Source: Chlamydia gallinacea 08-1274/3 | GTDB lineage: Bacteria; Chlamydiota; Chlamydiia; Chlamydiales; Chlamydiaceae | NCBI RefSeq assembly: GCF_000471025.2 | Contig: NZ_CP015840.1 | Location: 124,001-188,000, forward strand | Direction: 5' to 3' | Length of the DNA: 64,000 bases | Shown: positions 16,692 through 27,009 of the stretch, one piece after another | Position numbering within the stretch: the first letter of the stretch is position 1 | Layout: the number at the start of each line of letters is the position of its first letter | The notes under the pieces: generated by a model | What the model was told of the DNA's origin: nothing | The model's database searches: none | What the model saw: only the letters and a program-made list of their open reading frames with translations | Position numbers and translations under genes: made by a program

Positions 16692-17411
16692 ATGAGGGTT
16701 ATCTTCCCCGACAAACAAGACAAAAGCCCACTACTTACTCGTGTGCTTAAGCAGTTTCCTTTATTTATTTTAATCACCTCCTGCCTATCACCTCTTATTT
16801 CTTATGTTTTAAAAAAAATATTTGCCGTCCCTGGACTTCTTGAAACTTTAGCTCTTTCTACGGAAGGCATCCAAAAACATCAATTTTGGCAATGGATTAC
16901 CTACCCTCTAGTTACTGCGGATTCATTAAGAATTTATAGTGATAGGTGTCTAGAAATTACTCAGCGGTTACTTATGAGGAATGTTCTTTGCTTTATTTTC
17001 TTATATAAAGCAACTCACCAGATTATTCGAAAATTAGGATCTTCGACTTTTTTATTCCTCGTAGTGACGCAAACTCTACTGACAGGAATTGCCACATGGG
17101 TAATTTTAAAGCTTTTTCATAGTTCACATGCCTTATTTGGTCCTGAATGTCTCATTAGTTTTCTACTTCTTATCTGGGTATTTCTTGATCCCGAAAAACA
17201 TCTTGTATTTCCTACGCTGCCAATTACTATATCAAGAAAATGGGCCTTTGCTATTTTAAGTTTTTTCTATTTCTTCATGCTGGTACTTTCGGGAGCATTC
17301 CCCCTGCTTTTTGGTTCCATTTTTTCAATGCTGCTCGGAATTATATTTTGCTATAAAGAAAAAATTCCCAATCCTTATCGAATACACTTTCTAGCTCTCT
17401 TCAGAAAATAA
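16692..17411 (+). CDS. Polytopic membrane protein, rhomboid-like without a clear catalytic serine (CT846 position)
   Basis: A 239-residue protein with about six hydrophobic segments. FWQWITYPLVTAD resembles the rhomboid-family W-x-x-x-T-Y loop, and HALFGPECLISFLLLIWVFL lies where rhomboid proteases carry GxSG; here it reads GPEC, with no serine in the motif. If the relation is real it would be an inactive rhomboid-like protein. The likeness is a weak pattern match and a generic membrane protein is the fallback. The ATG at 16692 has AGGA upstream. The 3' end overlaps the convergent CT845-like gene by 21 bp. Confidence 0.6.
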   Translation: MRVIFPDKQDKSPLLTRVLKQFPLFILITSCLSPLISYVLKKIFAVPGLLETLALSTEGIQKHQFWQWITYPLVTADSLRIYSDRCLEITQRLLMRNVLCFIFLYKATHQIIRKLGSSTFLFLVVTQTLLTGIATWVILKLFHSSHALFGPECLISFLLLIWVFLDPEKHLVFPTLPITISRKWAFAILSFFYFFMLVLSGAFPLLFGSIFSMLLGIIFCYKEKIPNPYRIHFLALFRK

Positions 17412-17621
17412 CGCGAAAATTGCAGCTCTAGCTTCACCAAGTCCAGAAAGTACCCCCTCTTCGAAACGAAAAATAGGGTGTTCTTCTAAGTCAGCAAAAT
17501 CCATAGGCTGTAAAAGATCATCAGAAGTTACATTAGGAAGGATAGATTCTCCTACATTTTGCAAACGAGATTTTTGATTTTCATAGAGCTGATCTAGTAT
17601 TTCAAAGATTTTTTTCTTCAT
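17391..17621 (-). CDS. Small conserved hypothetical protein (CT845 position)
   Basis: A 76-residue soluble protein, N-terminus helical and charged, centre acidic (DLLQPMDFADLEEHP). No family recognised. Its start overlaps the tadA 3' end by 20 bp on the same strand, so translation is probably coupled to tadA. Its 3' end overlaps the convergent membrane-protein gene. Confidence 0.65.
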   Translation of the reverse strand: MKKKIFEILDQLYENQKSRLQNVGESILPNVTSDDLLQPMDFADLEEHPIFRFEEGVLSGLGEARAAIFALFSEES

Positions 17622-18084
17622 TTTTCATATCACGCTTATTTTTGAAAAATTGTTTCATTAGTCGTTCTGATTCTTCACAACAAATTCCAGAATGATAAGT
17701 CACTTTATGAAATGGATGCTGCTCATTAAAAACATTTATCCAACTTCCCCCCGCTCCCAAACGTATATCGGGCGCTCCCCAAACAACCCTAGAAATTCTT
17801 GCTAGCTGAATAGCTCCAGCACACATGACACAAGGTTCTAGAGTACAATAAAGCACAGTATCTAATAATCGCCAATTATTCTGATATTGTGCTGCAGCAC
17901 CTATACATAAAATTTCTGCATGAGCTGTCGGATCTTGAAGCCTTTCGACAGCATTATGTCCTCGAGCAATGATCGTATTTCCCTGAACAATCACACATCC
18001 CACAGGAACCTCGTCCTGATCATATGCCTTTCTAGCCTCTTTCAGAGCTTGATTCATAAAATATATGTCTTTTTCTATATCCAT
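17602..18084 (-). CDS. tadA: tRNA-specific adenosine-34 deaminase
   Basis: Converts A34 to inosine in tRNA-Arg(ACG). The 160-residue length fits. Zinc-site motifs of the CDA fold are complete: HAEIL at residues 55-59 (His55, catalytic Glu57) and PCVMCAGAI with Cys85 and Cys88. VPVGCVIVQGNTIIARGHN is the usual N-terminal strand region. Some annotations call this cytosine deaminase, but the spacing and length are those of TadA. The ATG at 18082 has no obvious ribosome site. Probably co-transcribed with the small downstream gene. Confidence 0.93.
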   Translation of the reverse strand: MDIEKDIYFMNQALKEARKAYDQDEVPVGCVIVQGNTIIARGHNAVERLQDPTAHAEILCIGAAAQYQNNWRLLDTVLYCTLEPCVMCAGAIQLARISRVVWGAPDIRLGAGGSWINVFNEQHPFHKVTYHSGICCEESERLMKQFFKNKRDMKNEEKNL

Positions 18085-18249
18085 GGGCTATGCAACACAA
18101 ATTTTCAATTTATTTTAAATTAAATTATAAAACATCGCTTACTACGTTAAAAATAACCTGATATTACTTTTTAAACGTGTTTATGATCAAAAAAAACGTA
18201 AAAACCTCCACCTATCAATTTAAAAAAAATCAATTGTCTATACAAAAGA

Positions 18250-18278
18250 TGTACATTAACAGTCTTCTCAAGTATAAT
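18250..18278 (+). promoter_or_regulatory. Candidate sigma-66 promoter of rpsO-pnp
   Basis: TGTACA at 18250-18255, 17-bp spacer, and a perfect TATAAT at 18273-18278. Transcription would begin near 18285, giving a leader of about 29 bases to the rpsO start. The gap 18085-18249 shows nothing else. Confidence 0.45.
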
Positions 18279-18313
18279 TGATTTTTTTGGCAATTATTTT
18301 AAGGAGACATCCC

Positions 18314-18583
18314 ATGTCTTTGGATAAGGGAATTAAAGAAGAAATTACAAAAAAGTTTCAACTGCACGAAAAAGATACTGGTTCAGCGGATGTGCAAATT
18401 GCTATATTAACTGAACACATTGCAGAACTCAAAGAGCATTTAAAGAGATCTCCTAAAGACCAAAATTCTCGATTGGCGTTGCTCAAATTGGTAGGGCAAA
18501 GGAGAAAGCTTTTGGAATACCTAAACTCTACGGATACGGAAAGATATAAAAATTTAATTACTAGATTGAATTTAAGAAAGTAG
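18314..18583 (+). CDS. rpsO: 30S ribosomal protein S15
   Basis: An 89-residue protein of normal S15 length that binds 16S rRNA and the S6/S18 platform. S15 signatures [16 protein letters not shown] and [14 protein letters not shown] are present. The start is the ATG at 18314, preceded by AAGGAG seven bases upstream; a longer open frame upstream to 18278 is not supported. Followed after 45 bp by pnp, the classic rpsO-pnp pairing. Confidence 0.98.
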   Translation: MSLDKGIKEEITKKFQLHEKDTGSADVQIAILTEHIAELKEHLKRSPKDQNSRLALLKLVGQRRKLLEYLNSTDTERYKNLITRLNLRK

Positions 18584-18628
18584 TTTTATTTATTCTCTTG
18601 ATAAATGATCTAAGTAGAGGAAACCTGC

Positions 18629-20716
18629 ATGGCATTTGAAACGATTTCTATTCCTCTTGAGGAGGGTAAAACATTAGTATTTGAAACAGGGAAAATCGCT
18701 CGCCAGGCTAATGGCGCCGTTCTTGTTCATATGCAAGAAACTTGGGTTTTTTCTTCTGTCTGTGCAGCCCCTTTAGAAGAAGCCGTTGACTTTTTGCCTT
18801 TTCGTGTAGACTACCAAGAACGTTTTTCAGCTGTAGGAAAAACTCTTGGAGGTTTTATTAAGCGCGAAGGCAGACCGACAGAAAAAGAAATTTTAATTTC
18901 TCGGCTTATAGACCGCTCTATGCGTCCTTCTCTTCCCAATAGGCTAATGCAGGATATACAAATTTTATCCTATGTATGGTCTTATGATGGTGTCAACTCT
19001 CCAGATCCTCTGGCCATTTGTGGCGTTTCCGCAGCCCTAGCTATTTCCAATATTCCTCAAACTAACATTGTGGCCGGTGTTCGTGTTGGTCGTGTAGATA
19101 ATACTTGGATTGTTAACCCTACAAAAGCAGAAATGGATGTCTCTACCATTGACCTTGTGTTGTCTGGAACGGAGAACGCAATCTTAATGATTGAGGGACA
19201 TTGTGATTTCCTTACGGAAGATGAAGTTCTTGCAGCTATAGAATATGGCCATAAGCACATTATAACTATTTGCCGTGCACTACAACAATGGCAAACGCAA
19301 GTAGGGAAAGAAAAAAATACTCAATATATTCTCCCCTTACCAGAAGAAGTACAGTCTTCTGTGCATGATCTCTTATCAGAAGAGCAGCTAGTCAAGCTCT
19401 TAACAATAAAAGAAAAAAAAGCATTTGAGGCAGCCTCCCAAGAGCTAGAGACATCACTTATAGAAAAACTTCAAAAAGAAGATGCTATCTATACGCCTTT
19501 TAACATTAAATCAGCTTATAAACAGGCAAAGTCCAATTACATACGCTCGAGAATCTTTAAACAAGGAATCCGTGCTGATGGGCGCACTCTAAAGGAAATT
19601 CGTCCTATCACTATTGAAACAGCCTTCCTTCCTAGAACACACGGGAGCTGTTTATTTACTCGAGGTGAGACGCAAACTGTCGCTGTATGTACTTTAGGTA
19701 ATGAAGCGATGGCTCAGCGTTATGAAGATTTAAATGGTGAAGGACAGTCTAAATTTTATTTACAGTATTTCTTCCCCCCTTTTTCTGTGGGAGAAGTGGG
19801 AAGAATCGGTTCTCCAGGACGAAGAGAAATTGGCCACGGTAAATTAGCTGAGAAAGCTTTAAGTCACGCTCTTCCTGATTCTATGAAATTCCCTTATACA
19901 ATCCGTATAGAATCAAATATTACAGAATCTAATGGCTCCTCTTCTATGGCTTCCGTATGTGGTGGATGTCTAGCTTTAATGGATGCTGGAGTTCCTATTA
20001 AAACTCCCATAGCTGGTATTGCTATGGGTCTTATTTTGGATCAAGATCGTGCTGTCATCCTCTCCGATATCTCAGGATTAGAAGACCACCTCGGAGATAT
20101 GGACTTTAAGGTAGCGGGTAACTCTACAGGAATTACTGCATTTCAGATGGATATTAAAGTAGAGGGAATAACCTTTGCTATTTTGGCATCTGCTTTAGCT
20201 CAAGCGAAAGAAGGCCGTCAACATATCTTAGATATTATGAAACAAGCTCTAGCGGCCCCTAAAACAGACTTATCTCAGTACGCTCCCCGTATTGAAACCA
20301 TGCAGATTAAACTCAATAAAATCGCGACTGTTATTGGACCTGGAGGAAAACAAATCCGCCAAATTATTGATGAAACAGGAGTACAAATTGATATCAATGA
20401 TGCAGGAGTTGTAAGTATTTCAGCCTCTTCACTAGAAGCTATAGAGAAAGCAAAGTCTATTATTGAAGGTTTAGTCGGCGAAGTAGAAATAGGGAAAATC
20501 TATGAAGGTCGTGTAACTTCTGTCGTGCCTTTTGGGGCTTTTGTCGAAATCTTACCCGGAAAAGAAGGGTTATGTCATATTTCTGAGTTTTCTAAACAAC
20601 GCGTGGAAAACATTAGCGATTTCGTAAAACAAGGTGATACGTTAACTGTAAAGCTTTTAAGTATTAATGACAAAGGTCAATATAAACTTAGTCATAAAGC
20701 AACTCTCTGCGACTAG
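18629..20716 (+). CDS. pnp: Polyribonucleotide nucleotidyltransferase
   Basis: PNPase, a phosphorolytic 3'-5' exoribonuclease of RNA turnover. The 695 residues show two RNase PH domains separated by a helical linker (about 1-215 and 300-540), with FFPPFSVGEVGRIGSPGRRE and the catalytic GDMDFKVAGN in the second. A KH domain follows (NKIATVIGPGGKQIRQI, about 560-575), then an S1 domain (EGRVTSVVPFGAFVEILPGK). GTAGAGGA precedes the ATG. It is in an operon with rpsO and ends in a convergent gap holding a hairpin. Confidence 0.98.
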   Translation: MAFETISIPLEEGKTLVFETGKIARQANGAVLVHMQETWVFSSVCAAPLEEAVDFLPFRVDYQERFSAVGKTLGGFIKREGRPTEKEILISRLIDRSMRPSLPNRLMQDIQILSYVWSYDGVNSPDPLAICGVSAALAISNIPQTNIVAGVRVGRVDNTWIVNPTKAEMDVSTIDLVLSGTENAILMIEGHCDFLTEDEVLAAIEYGHKHIITICRALQQWQTQVGKEKNTQYILPLPEEVQSSVHDLLSEEQLVKLLTIKEKKAFEAASQELETSLIEKLQKEDAIYTPFNIKSAYKQAKSNYIRSRIFKQGIRADGRTLKEIRPITIETAFLPRTHGSCLFTRGETQTVAVCTLGNEAMAQRYEDLNGEGQSKFYLQYFFPPFSVGEVGRIGSPGRREIGHGKLAEKALSHALPDSMKFPYTIRIESNITESNGSSSMASVCGGCLALMDAGVPIKTPIAGIAMGLILDQDRAVILSDISGLEDHLGDMDFKVAGNSTGITAFQMDIKVEGITFAILASALAQAKEGRQHILDIMKQALAAPKTDLSQYAPRIETMQIKLNKIATVIGPGGKQIRQIIDETGVQIDINDAGVVSISASSLEAIEKAKSIIEGLVGEVEIGKIYEGRVTSVVPFGAFVEILPGKEGLCHISEFSKQRVENISDFVKQGDTLTVKLLSINDKGQYKLSHKATLCD

Positions 20717-20790
20717 TTTTTCTAAAAACCTATAAGCTAAAACTACCATAAAATATGAAAAACTGCTTGTGAATAAATAGGTGGTACTTG

Positions 20791-20824
20791 CTTTGAGAGG
20801 GGGGGCTTTTGCACTCCCCCAAAG
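20791..20824. terminator. Hairpin between convergent pnp and ftsH
   Basis: CTTTG at 20791-20795 pairs with CAAAG at 20820-20824, and G-rich 20799-20805 pairs with CCCCC at 20816-20820; the centre is a loop of about ten bases. It lies between two converging stop codons, so a shared terminator is likely, but neither side has a strong T tract. Confidence 0.45.
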
Positions 20825-20848
20825 AAAAACAAGGCGACAGATAGCAGT

Positions 20849-23593
20849 TTAACTTGTAGGATGATTATTTAGCTTTAAAGTACTATCCACGATATCTTCT
20901 TGAGGAGGAGGTGGAGGTAGGTCATCTGATGTTTTCTTAAACATCATCCCTTCTTCTTTTAGTCGCGCTCTCTTCTTTTCAGGATCCCAAGTATGATCCA
21001 TAATTTCTTTAACATCTTTAGCATCCAGAGTTTCAAACTCAATAAGCATCTGAGTCATGAGCTCGACTTCATCTCGGTGTTCTTTAATTAGAGTTAAAGC
21101 CCTCTGATAGGCAGCGTCTAATAAAGACCTTAGTTCTCCATCTATTGACTTCGCTGTTTCTTCAGAATAATTTTTTTCATGATAAGTTCCATAACCTGTA
21201 GACATATCGGAACGCTCATCATAAGCTACGGTACCTAGTTGATCACTCATTCCCCATTCACAAATCATACTACGTACAAGTTTTGTAGCCTGAGCAATGT
21301 CTTGTTGTGCCCCACTAGAAACATCTCCTAAAAATATTTCTTCAGCGGCACGCCCACCCATAAGAACAGCTAGTTGATCAAAAAGTTCCTTCTTCCAATA
21401 ACTTAACTTATTCTTTTCTGGAAGAAAGTGCGTAGCACCTAAAGAAAGACCTCGAGGAATAATTGTGACCTTATCTACAGGATCTGAATACTGGACACAC
21501 AAACCAACAACAGCATGTCCTGATTCATGATAAGCAGTTGTTCGTCTCTCTTCAGCATCCATCTCTAAACTACGGCGCTCCTTACCGTAGAGAACTTTAT
21601 CACGAGCTTCAGCAACATCTACAGCAGTTACTGCGGTACGATCTTTACGCGCAGCAAGAAGAGCTGCTTCATTTAACAAATTCTCTAAATCTGCACCCGA
21701 AGCCCCTGGAGTACTACGCGCTACTGCCATAAGATCTACTGTGGGATCAAGTTTAATTCTTTTCGCATGAACAGATAAAATTTCAAATCTTCCCTTAATG
21801 TCTGGGAGATTCATAACCACACGACGATCAAAACGCCCAGGACGTAACAATGCCTTATCCAATACATCAGGACGGTTAGTCGCTGCCATGAGAATTACTC
21901 CCTCATTCGTTCCAAAACCATCCATTTCAACAAGTAATTGGTTTAAAGTTTGCTCACGTTCATCATGTCCACCACCAATACCTGCCCCGCGATGCCGTCC
22001 TACAGCATCTATTTCATCAATAAATATGATACAAGGAGCATTTCTCTTAGCTTGATCAAACATATCGCGAATACGACTAGCTCCTACCCCCACAAACATC
22101 TCTACAAAATCAGAACCCGCTATAGAGAAAAAGGGTCGGTCAGCTTCTCCAGAAACTGCCTTGGCAATCAAAGTTTTCCCAGTCCCAGGAGGACCTATTA
22201 ATAACACGCCTTTAGGAATTCTTCCTCCTAAACTTGTGAACTTCGCTGGATTCTTAAGAAAATCAACAATTTCTATTAACTCTTCTTTTGCTTCTTCAAT
22301 ACCAGCAACATCAGCAAAAGTTACTTTATTTTGTCCCTTCATCAACAAACGTGCCGGAGACTTTCCAAATGACATTGCGGAACCATTCATACCCCGTACT
22401 TGGCGGGAAAAAACAAAATAAACAAAAGCAAGAACAAGAACAATGGGCAAGAATGTAAATACATATCCTATATAATGAGGAGAAGGCTCTTCACTCTTAA
22501 AGGTCTTTTCTAGTACTAAGTTTCTAGGTTGATCAGGAGCCTTAAATGTTAAGGAACGATTATGAGTAAACCCTTCCCATTCTTGCTTAGCTCCTGCATA
22601 CCAATGAGCAAATACATCAGGATCTTGCTTCTCCAAGGCTCTAGAAGATAACTCCTGATTATTAAAGTACCAAATAACTTGGTTCAATTCTCCACGAATC
22701 TTATCTAGCTGCGCCTGATTAATATGGCTATCTTCTATAAGCTTCTCATATTTACTACGTTCTTCACGATACAAGCGGACCGAACGTAATTGCTCAAACT
22801 GATTCCCACTTTCTGGCAAAGACAAAGAAGAAGAAACCCTAAGTAAAGAACCTAACACTTTCTGGTACAATGTACGCAACTGCTCAGTATCCATGGCCTG
22901 AGTCAAAGAAGACTCAACTTGCTGATATAAATCCTTTAACTCACGCTTTAAGGCATCGGAACCAATCCCTAATGCGGGAGATAAATATTTTCCTATAAGC
23001 TCATATAAATCTGAACCAAAAGTACGTAAACTGTCATAATGAGATGAAGGTAGAGTAGAGAAACGTTTTTCTAAAGCGCGTAAATTGATAATTTGTCCAT
23101 TACTTTCTCCGTGGACTATAAAAGCTGGCAAGGAAAATTCCCCCCACTCTACGCTAGGAGAAATTAAATATCCTGTTTCAGGAATTGGTGATCCTGAAAT
23201 AGCGGAAAACCAATTAATAGAATTTTCGACTTCCTTCGCAAGATGTGCTAAATTTTTATTTGTCTCATGAAGATCAAAGTTGAGTTGATGCCTTTGATTG
23301 ATCAGCTCTAGATAGTGATAGCGGACCTGACTTTCAGCTGGTGCAGATTCATAAAAACGTCCGCTAAATGAAACTAAATTATCATTTAAAGCAACTTTAC
23401 GACTATCTTCAGGGTAAATTAACTTCAAGTTAACTAAATGCTCTAACTGATGGCTAAAATTCACCCGAGCCTTCTTGGCAACCAAGAAATTTTGAATAGC
23501 AACAACACCAAAAATCACACCAAATAAAAGGAAAAAAAAGACCGTAGGAAAATTTTTCTTCGATTCGGGCTTCATTTTTTTATCTTTAGACAT
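20849..23593 (-). CDS. ftsH: ATP-dependent zinc metalloprotease FtsH, long chlamydial form
   Basis: Membrane AAA+ protease that degrades misfolded and regulatory membrane proteins. The 914 residues exceed the usual 610-650 because the region between the two membrane helices (about 15-36 and 375-395) is about 340 residues long and rich in predicted coiled coil. Walker A GPPGTGKT is at 467-474, Walker [12 protein letters not shown] near 521-531, the arginine-finger region [11 protein letters not shown] at 581-591, and the zinc site HESGH at 689-693. The C-terminus is Pro-rich ([11 protein letters not shown]). Transcribed alone; convergent with pnp. Confidence 0.97.
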   Translation of the reverse strand: MSKDKKMKPESKKNFPTVFFFLLFGVIFGVVAIQNFLVAKKARVNFSHQLEHLVNLKLIYPEDSRKVALNDNLVSFSGRFYESAPAESQVRYHYLELINQRHQLNFDLHETNKNLAHLAKEVENSINWFSAISGSPIPETGYLISPSVEWGEFSLPAFIVHGESNGQIINLRALEKRFSTLPSSHYDSLRTFGSDLYELIGKYLSPALGIGSDALKRELKDLYQQVESSLTQAMDTEQLRTLYQKVLGSLLRVSSSLSLPESGNQFEQLRSVRLYREERSKYEKLIEDSHINQAQLDKIRGELNQVIWYFNNQELSSRALEKQDPDVFAHWYAGAKQEWEGFTHNRSLTFKAPDQPRNLVLEKTFKSEEPSPHYIGYVFTFLPIVLVLAFVYFVFSRQVRGMNGSAMSFGKSPARLLMKGQNKVTFADVAGIEEAKEELIEIVDFLKNPAKFTSLGGRIPKGVLLIGPPGTGKTLIAKAVSGEADRPFFSIAGSDFVEMFVGVGASRIRDMFDQAKRNAPCIIFIDEIDAVGRHRGAGIGGGHDEREQTLNQLLVEMDGFGTNEGVILMAATNRPDVLDKALLRPGRFDRRVVMNLPDIKGRFEILSVHAKRIKLDPTVDLMAVARSTPGASGADLENLLNEAALLAARKDRTAVTAVDVAEARDKVLYGKERRSLEMDAEERRTTAYHESGHAVVGLCVQYSDPVDKVTIIPRGLSLGATHFLPEKNKLSYWKKELFDQLAVLMGGRAAEEIFLGDVSSGAQQDIAQATKLVRSMICEWGMSDQLGTVAYDERSDMSTGYGTYHEKNYSEETAKSIDGELRSLLDAAYQRALTLIKEHRDEVELMTQMLIEFETLDAKDVKEIMDHTWDPEKKRARLKEEGMMFKKTSDDLPPPPPQEDIVDSTLKLNNHPTS

Positions 23594-23756
23594 AAACTAC
23601 ACAACTAAGCTAATCAATCTGACAAGTAATTACTAAATATATCAAATTTTTTTATTATTTTGTTTATAAAACCCAATTATAAATATAAAATTCTACACGA
23701 TCATAAGCTAATACTCACTCATCCTTAATCACGTGTAGGCATCCAGTATATACTTT

Positions 23757-24707
23757 CTACTCTATCATTACTACCCCTGCTTTCACGATCAATCTTTTCT
23801 TACGCAATCGCATTTGTACTGAAAATCCACGAACTAAATGCTCATAAACTGTTTGCAAAGTATGTCTTGAAGCAACAATATCTGCTTTGGAAAAAAATTC
23901 TTTAAGCACCCATTTAGCAAGAAAAACATGCTCTAATAATTCTTTAGGTACTTTAAGAGACCAACTTGCATTTTTTTGACTTATATTTTCAAGAAAAGGT
24001 TGTGCTTGCTTTTGAATATATTGACAAAGTTCTGATGAATCCTGAGCCAGAGTAAGTAATGGTTGCGTAATCTTCTTCCCGAAAACATCTTCTAGCCAGG
24101 GAAAGATCTTTTTACGCATGCGTGCACGAAGATAACGTTCATCAGTATTCGTGATATCTTGAACATAGGAAATGTTAGCAGAATCTAGAGTATTTGATAA
24201 CACATACTTGGGAATATGCAGCAGAGGCCGTAAAAGAGGAATTCCTTGATAAAATGCTCGAGGAGCCATGCCCCTTAAATTACTGAGATGCGCTCCTTCA
24301 AATAACCGTTTCATCACAGTTTCCGCTTGATCTGTAGCATGATGAGCTAAAAATATTCCCGATAAATCTTTTTCTAAACACAGCCTATGGAAAACAGCAT
24401 AGCGATATTGACGAGCTGAATTCTCAGCATTCCGAGACATCTCCCCAGAAGGAGCGCGGTCCAGAATAAAGGGAACACGGGCTTGTAAGCACTTCGCTTC
24501 TAATTCTCTAGCCTCAATAAACGAAGTTTCTCTCCAACCATAATCGATATGCACAGCAACAAACGCTACTCCTCGAGACTTAAGGAGATATAAAAGAAAC
24601 AATGAATCACTTCCTCCTGACAAAGCTAATAAATAGTTTTTTTTCATATCTAAAGAAGAAAAAAAAACTTCTAATTGCTTATCATTTCTGAGTAGGCGAG
24701 ATAACAT
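23757..24707 (-). CDS. tilS: tRNA(Ile)-lysidine synthase
   Basis: Adds lysine to C34 of tRNA-Ile(CAU) so that it reads AUA. The 316-residue protein is the short TilS form. The PP-loop SGGSDS motif lies at about residues 31-36 (YLLALSGGSDSLFLLYLL), followed by VAVHIDYGWR and FLAHHATDQAETVMKRL, the conserved ATP- and tRNA-binding regions. The C-terminal domain is short. Divergent from lptF with a 118-bp gap; the 163-bp gap to ftsH holds AT-rich sequence without clear signals. Confidence 0.95.
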   Translation of the reverse strand: MLSRLLRNDKQLEVFFSSLDMKKNYLLALSGGSDSLFLLYLLKSRGVAFVAVHIDYGWRETSFIEARELEAKCLQARVPFILDRAPSGEMSRNAENSARQYRYAVFHRLCLEKDLSGIFLAHHATDQAETVMKRLFEGAHLSNLRGMAPRAFYQGIPLLRPLLHIPKYVLSNTLDSANISYVQDITNTDERYLRARMRKKIFPWLEDVFGKKITQPLLTLAQDSSELCQYIQKQAQPFLENISQKNASWSLKVPKELLEHVFLAKWVLKEFFSKADIVASRHTLQTVYEHLVRGFSVQMRLRKKRLIVKAGVVMIE

Positions 24708-24825
24708 AACTCAATAGTCCGTACAAATTTTTGCTTTGCACAATAAATTCAGATTATCGACATACCTATGATGTTGCCACACTTCGTAACTCTGTAACTT
24801 TAAAGGATTTCTAATTAGGTAGATC

Positions 24826-25902
24826 ATGCCCATTTTATGGAAAGTATTAATTTTCCGTTATTTAAAAACTGCGATCTTCTGCACATTGAGCTTAATTTGT
24901 ATTTCTATTATTAGCTCCCTTCAAGAAATTGTTAGTTATATAGCAAAAGATGTTCCTTATTCTACAGTCTTAAGGCTCACTGCGTACCAGATCCCCTATT
25001 TGCTACCCTTTATTCTTCCTATTTCTTGCTTTATTTCCTCTTTTTCCCTTTTTCGCCGACTATCTGACAATAATCAAATCACTTTCCTTAAAGCTTCGGG
25101 GGCTTCTCAAGGAATCATCACTTTCCCTATTCTGATGGTTTCTTGTGCTATTTGTTGTATAAATTTTTATACATGCTCCGAACTGGCCTCTATCTGCCGA
25201 TTCCAATCATGTAAAGAAATTGCTCACATGGCAATGACTTCGCCAACTCTTTTACTACAAACCCTACAAAAGAAAGAAAATAACCGTATCTTCATTGCTG
25301 TAGATCATTGTGCAAAAAGTAAATTCGATAATGTGATTATTGCTCTAAAAAGAGATGAAGAAATTGCTAACGTAGGCATTATTAAAACTATTATCCCTAA
25401 CGTTGCTAACGACAGTGTTACAGCTAAAGAAATTATTATGATTTCAAAGCTTCCAGATAACTTAGCAACAACACAAGATGGTACAAATACTAAAGAGTAT
25501 TATATCGAAACCTTAGATGAAATGCTCATTCCTAAGATTACCTCTACATTATTTGCTGGGAAATCCTATATGAAAACACGAACGGATTACTTACCGTGGA
25601 AACAGCTTGTCAAACAATCATGTAACTATGCTCATTTACCCGAGACACTAAGAAGAATTGGTATCGGATTATTATGTATTACCCTAACATACTCCGGAAT
25701 GGTTTTAGGTACGTATAAACCTCGATTTCGAAAATCCATACTTCGGTATTGCCTATTTCCTATAATAGATCTAGTCCTACTCATTGTTGGAAAAAACACC
25801 AATTCTCTCTTTTCTGCACTTATGTTATTTATTATACCTCAGCTAATTTCTTGGGTTGTATTCACTATTCGTGCCTATCGAGAAAACCGAGGTTACGCAT
25901 AA
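24826..25902 (+). CDS. lptF: LPS export permease, LptF-like (YjgP/YjgQ family)
   Basis: Inner-membrane component of the LptB2FG extractor that moves LPS to the periplasmic bridge. The 358 residues have three N-terminal membrane helices, a periplasmic beta-jellyroll-type domain (about 110-260) and three C-terminal helices, the standard YjgP/YjgQ architecture. ISCFISSFSLFRRLSDNNQI matches the conserved cytoplasmic coupling segment. CT839 position. It is followed after 3 bp by a second family member, so the two form an operon; which is F and which is G is assigned by order only. Confidence 0.85.
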   Translation: MPILWKVLIFRYLKTAIFCTLSLICISIISSLQEIVSYIAKDVPYSTVLRLTAYQIPYLLPFILPISCFISSFSLFRRLSDNNQITFLKASGASQGIITFPILMVSCAICCINFYTCSELASICRFQSCKEIAHMAMTSPTLLLQTLQKKENNRIFIAVDHCAKSKFDNVIIALKRDEEIANVGIIKTIIPNVANDSVTAKEIIMISKLPDNLATTQDGTNTKEYYIETLDEMLIPKITSTLFAGKSYMKTRTDYLPWKQLVKQSCNYAHLPETLRRIGIGLLCITLTYSGMVLGTYKPRFRKSILRYCLFPIIDLVLLIVGKNTNSLFSALMLFIIPQLISWVVFTIRAYRENRGYA

Positions 25903-25905
25903 GCC

Positions 25906-27009
25906 ATGTACATTTGGAAACGCTATTTATTAACGAGATTCTGGCTGTCTTTACTATCTCTTATTTTACTCACATTTATTTTTTATGCCTCTATCCATTA
26001 TGCTTTACATGCGATTAAAGGCAATACGCACACTCTTGCTTCAGGAGCCTCTTTAAAACTTTCAATTTTATACTATCTTGCTCAAATTTCTTTAAAAGCA
26101 GAATTTCTGATTCCTCAACTTGTTGCTGTCGCAACAACCATGACCCTATTCTCCATGCAAAACAAGCGAGAGGTACTTGTACTACAGGCTTCTGGATTAT
26201 CCTTAAAAGCATTAACAGCTCCGCTAATCCACTCAAGCTTTTTTATCACTTTACTTCTATATGGAAATTTTCAATGGCTACACCCCATATGCGAAAAAAT
26301 CTCAACAACCAAAGAACATATAGATCGAGGTACCCTCGATAAAGCTCAAGACAAAATCCCTGCTCTTTACCTTAAAGACCAGACCATCCTCCTTTACTCT
26401 TCCATTGATCTTAAAACTTTTACTCTTAATAAAGTCTTTTGGATTAAAAATCCTCATACTATTTACACCATGGAAAAACTTGCTTTTACTACTCCTTCTT
26501 TACCCATTGGTTTGGACGTTATCCGCTTTGCCGGAACAGAATCTGGAGGAATGGAACTTAGCGAATTCTCAGATATGAAAGAATTCCCCGAAATTGAATT
26601 TGGGTTTTATGAAAATCCTTTTTCTAAGATTTTTACAGCTGGAAGAAAAAATCGATTTTCAGAATCTTTTCGAGCTATCCCTTGGAATGCTACGGGGCTC
26701 GGGTTATCTACACAGATTCCTCAACGCATTTTGTCTTTATTATCGCTATTTTACTATATGCTTATCTCCCCCTTAGCCTGTATTTCATCTATGATTCTTT
26801 CTGCATATCTTTGCTTAAGATTTAGTCGTATACCTAAAGTCTCACTTGCGTATATTGTACCTTTAAGCTCCATCAATACTTTTTTTGTATTTCTAAAAGC
26901 GGGTATCGTTCTTGCCAATAGTAGCGTATTACCTACATTACCTGTGATGGTATTTCCTCTAGTGGTTCTTGCTATATTTACTGGTCTTGCTTATGTGAAA
27001 CTTCAGTAA
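25906..27009 (+). CDS. lptG: LPS export permease, LptG-like (YjgP/YjgQ family)
   Basis: The second permease half of the LPS exporter, 367 residues, CT838 position. Helices flank a periplasmic domain as in the neighbouring gene, and MTLFSMQNKREVLVLQASGL is the coupling-helix region facing LptB. The last three helices (about 285-365) include ISPLACISSMILSAYLCLRF. The ATG follows the lptF stop by 3 bp. The final 32 bp overlap the convergent hypothetical gene. The LPS role comes from the family. Confidence 0.87.
   Translation: MYIWKRYLLTRFWLSLLSLILLTFIFYASIHYALHAIKGNTHTLASGASLKLSILYYLAQISLKAEFLIPQLVAVATTMTLFSMQNKREVLVLQASGLSLKALTAPLIHSSFFITLLLYGNFQWLHPICEKISTTKEHIDRGTLDKAQDKIPALYLKDQTILLYSSIDLKTFTLNKVFWIKNPHTIYTMEKLAFTTPSLPIGLDVIRFAGTESGGMELSEFSDMKEFPEIEFGFYENPFSKIFTAGRKNRFSESFRAIPWNATGLGLSTQIPQRILSLLSLFYYMLISPLACISSMILSAYLCLRFSRIPKVSLAYIVPLSSINTFFVFLKAGIVLANSSVLPTLPVMVFPLVVLAIFTGLAYVKLQ

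Noticed and set aside
20799-20805. G7 run between pnp and ftsH as a possible phase switch
   Set aside because: It lies outside coding sequence and forms one side of a hairpin.
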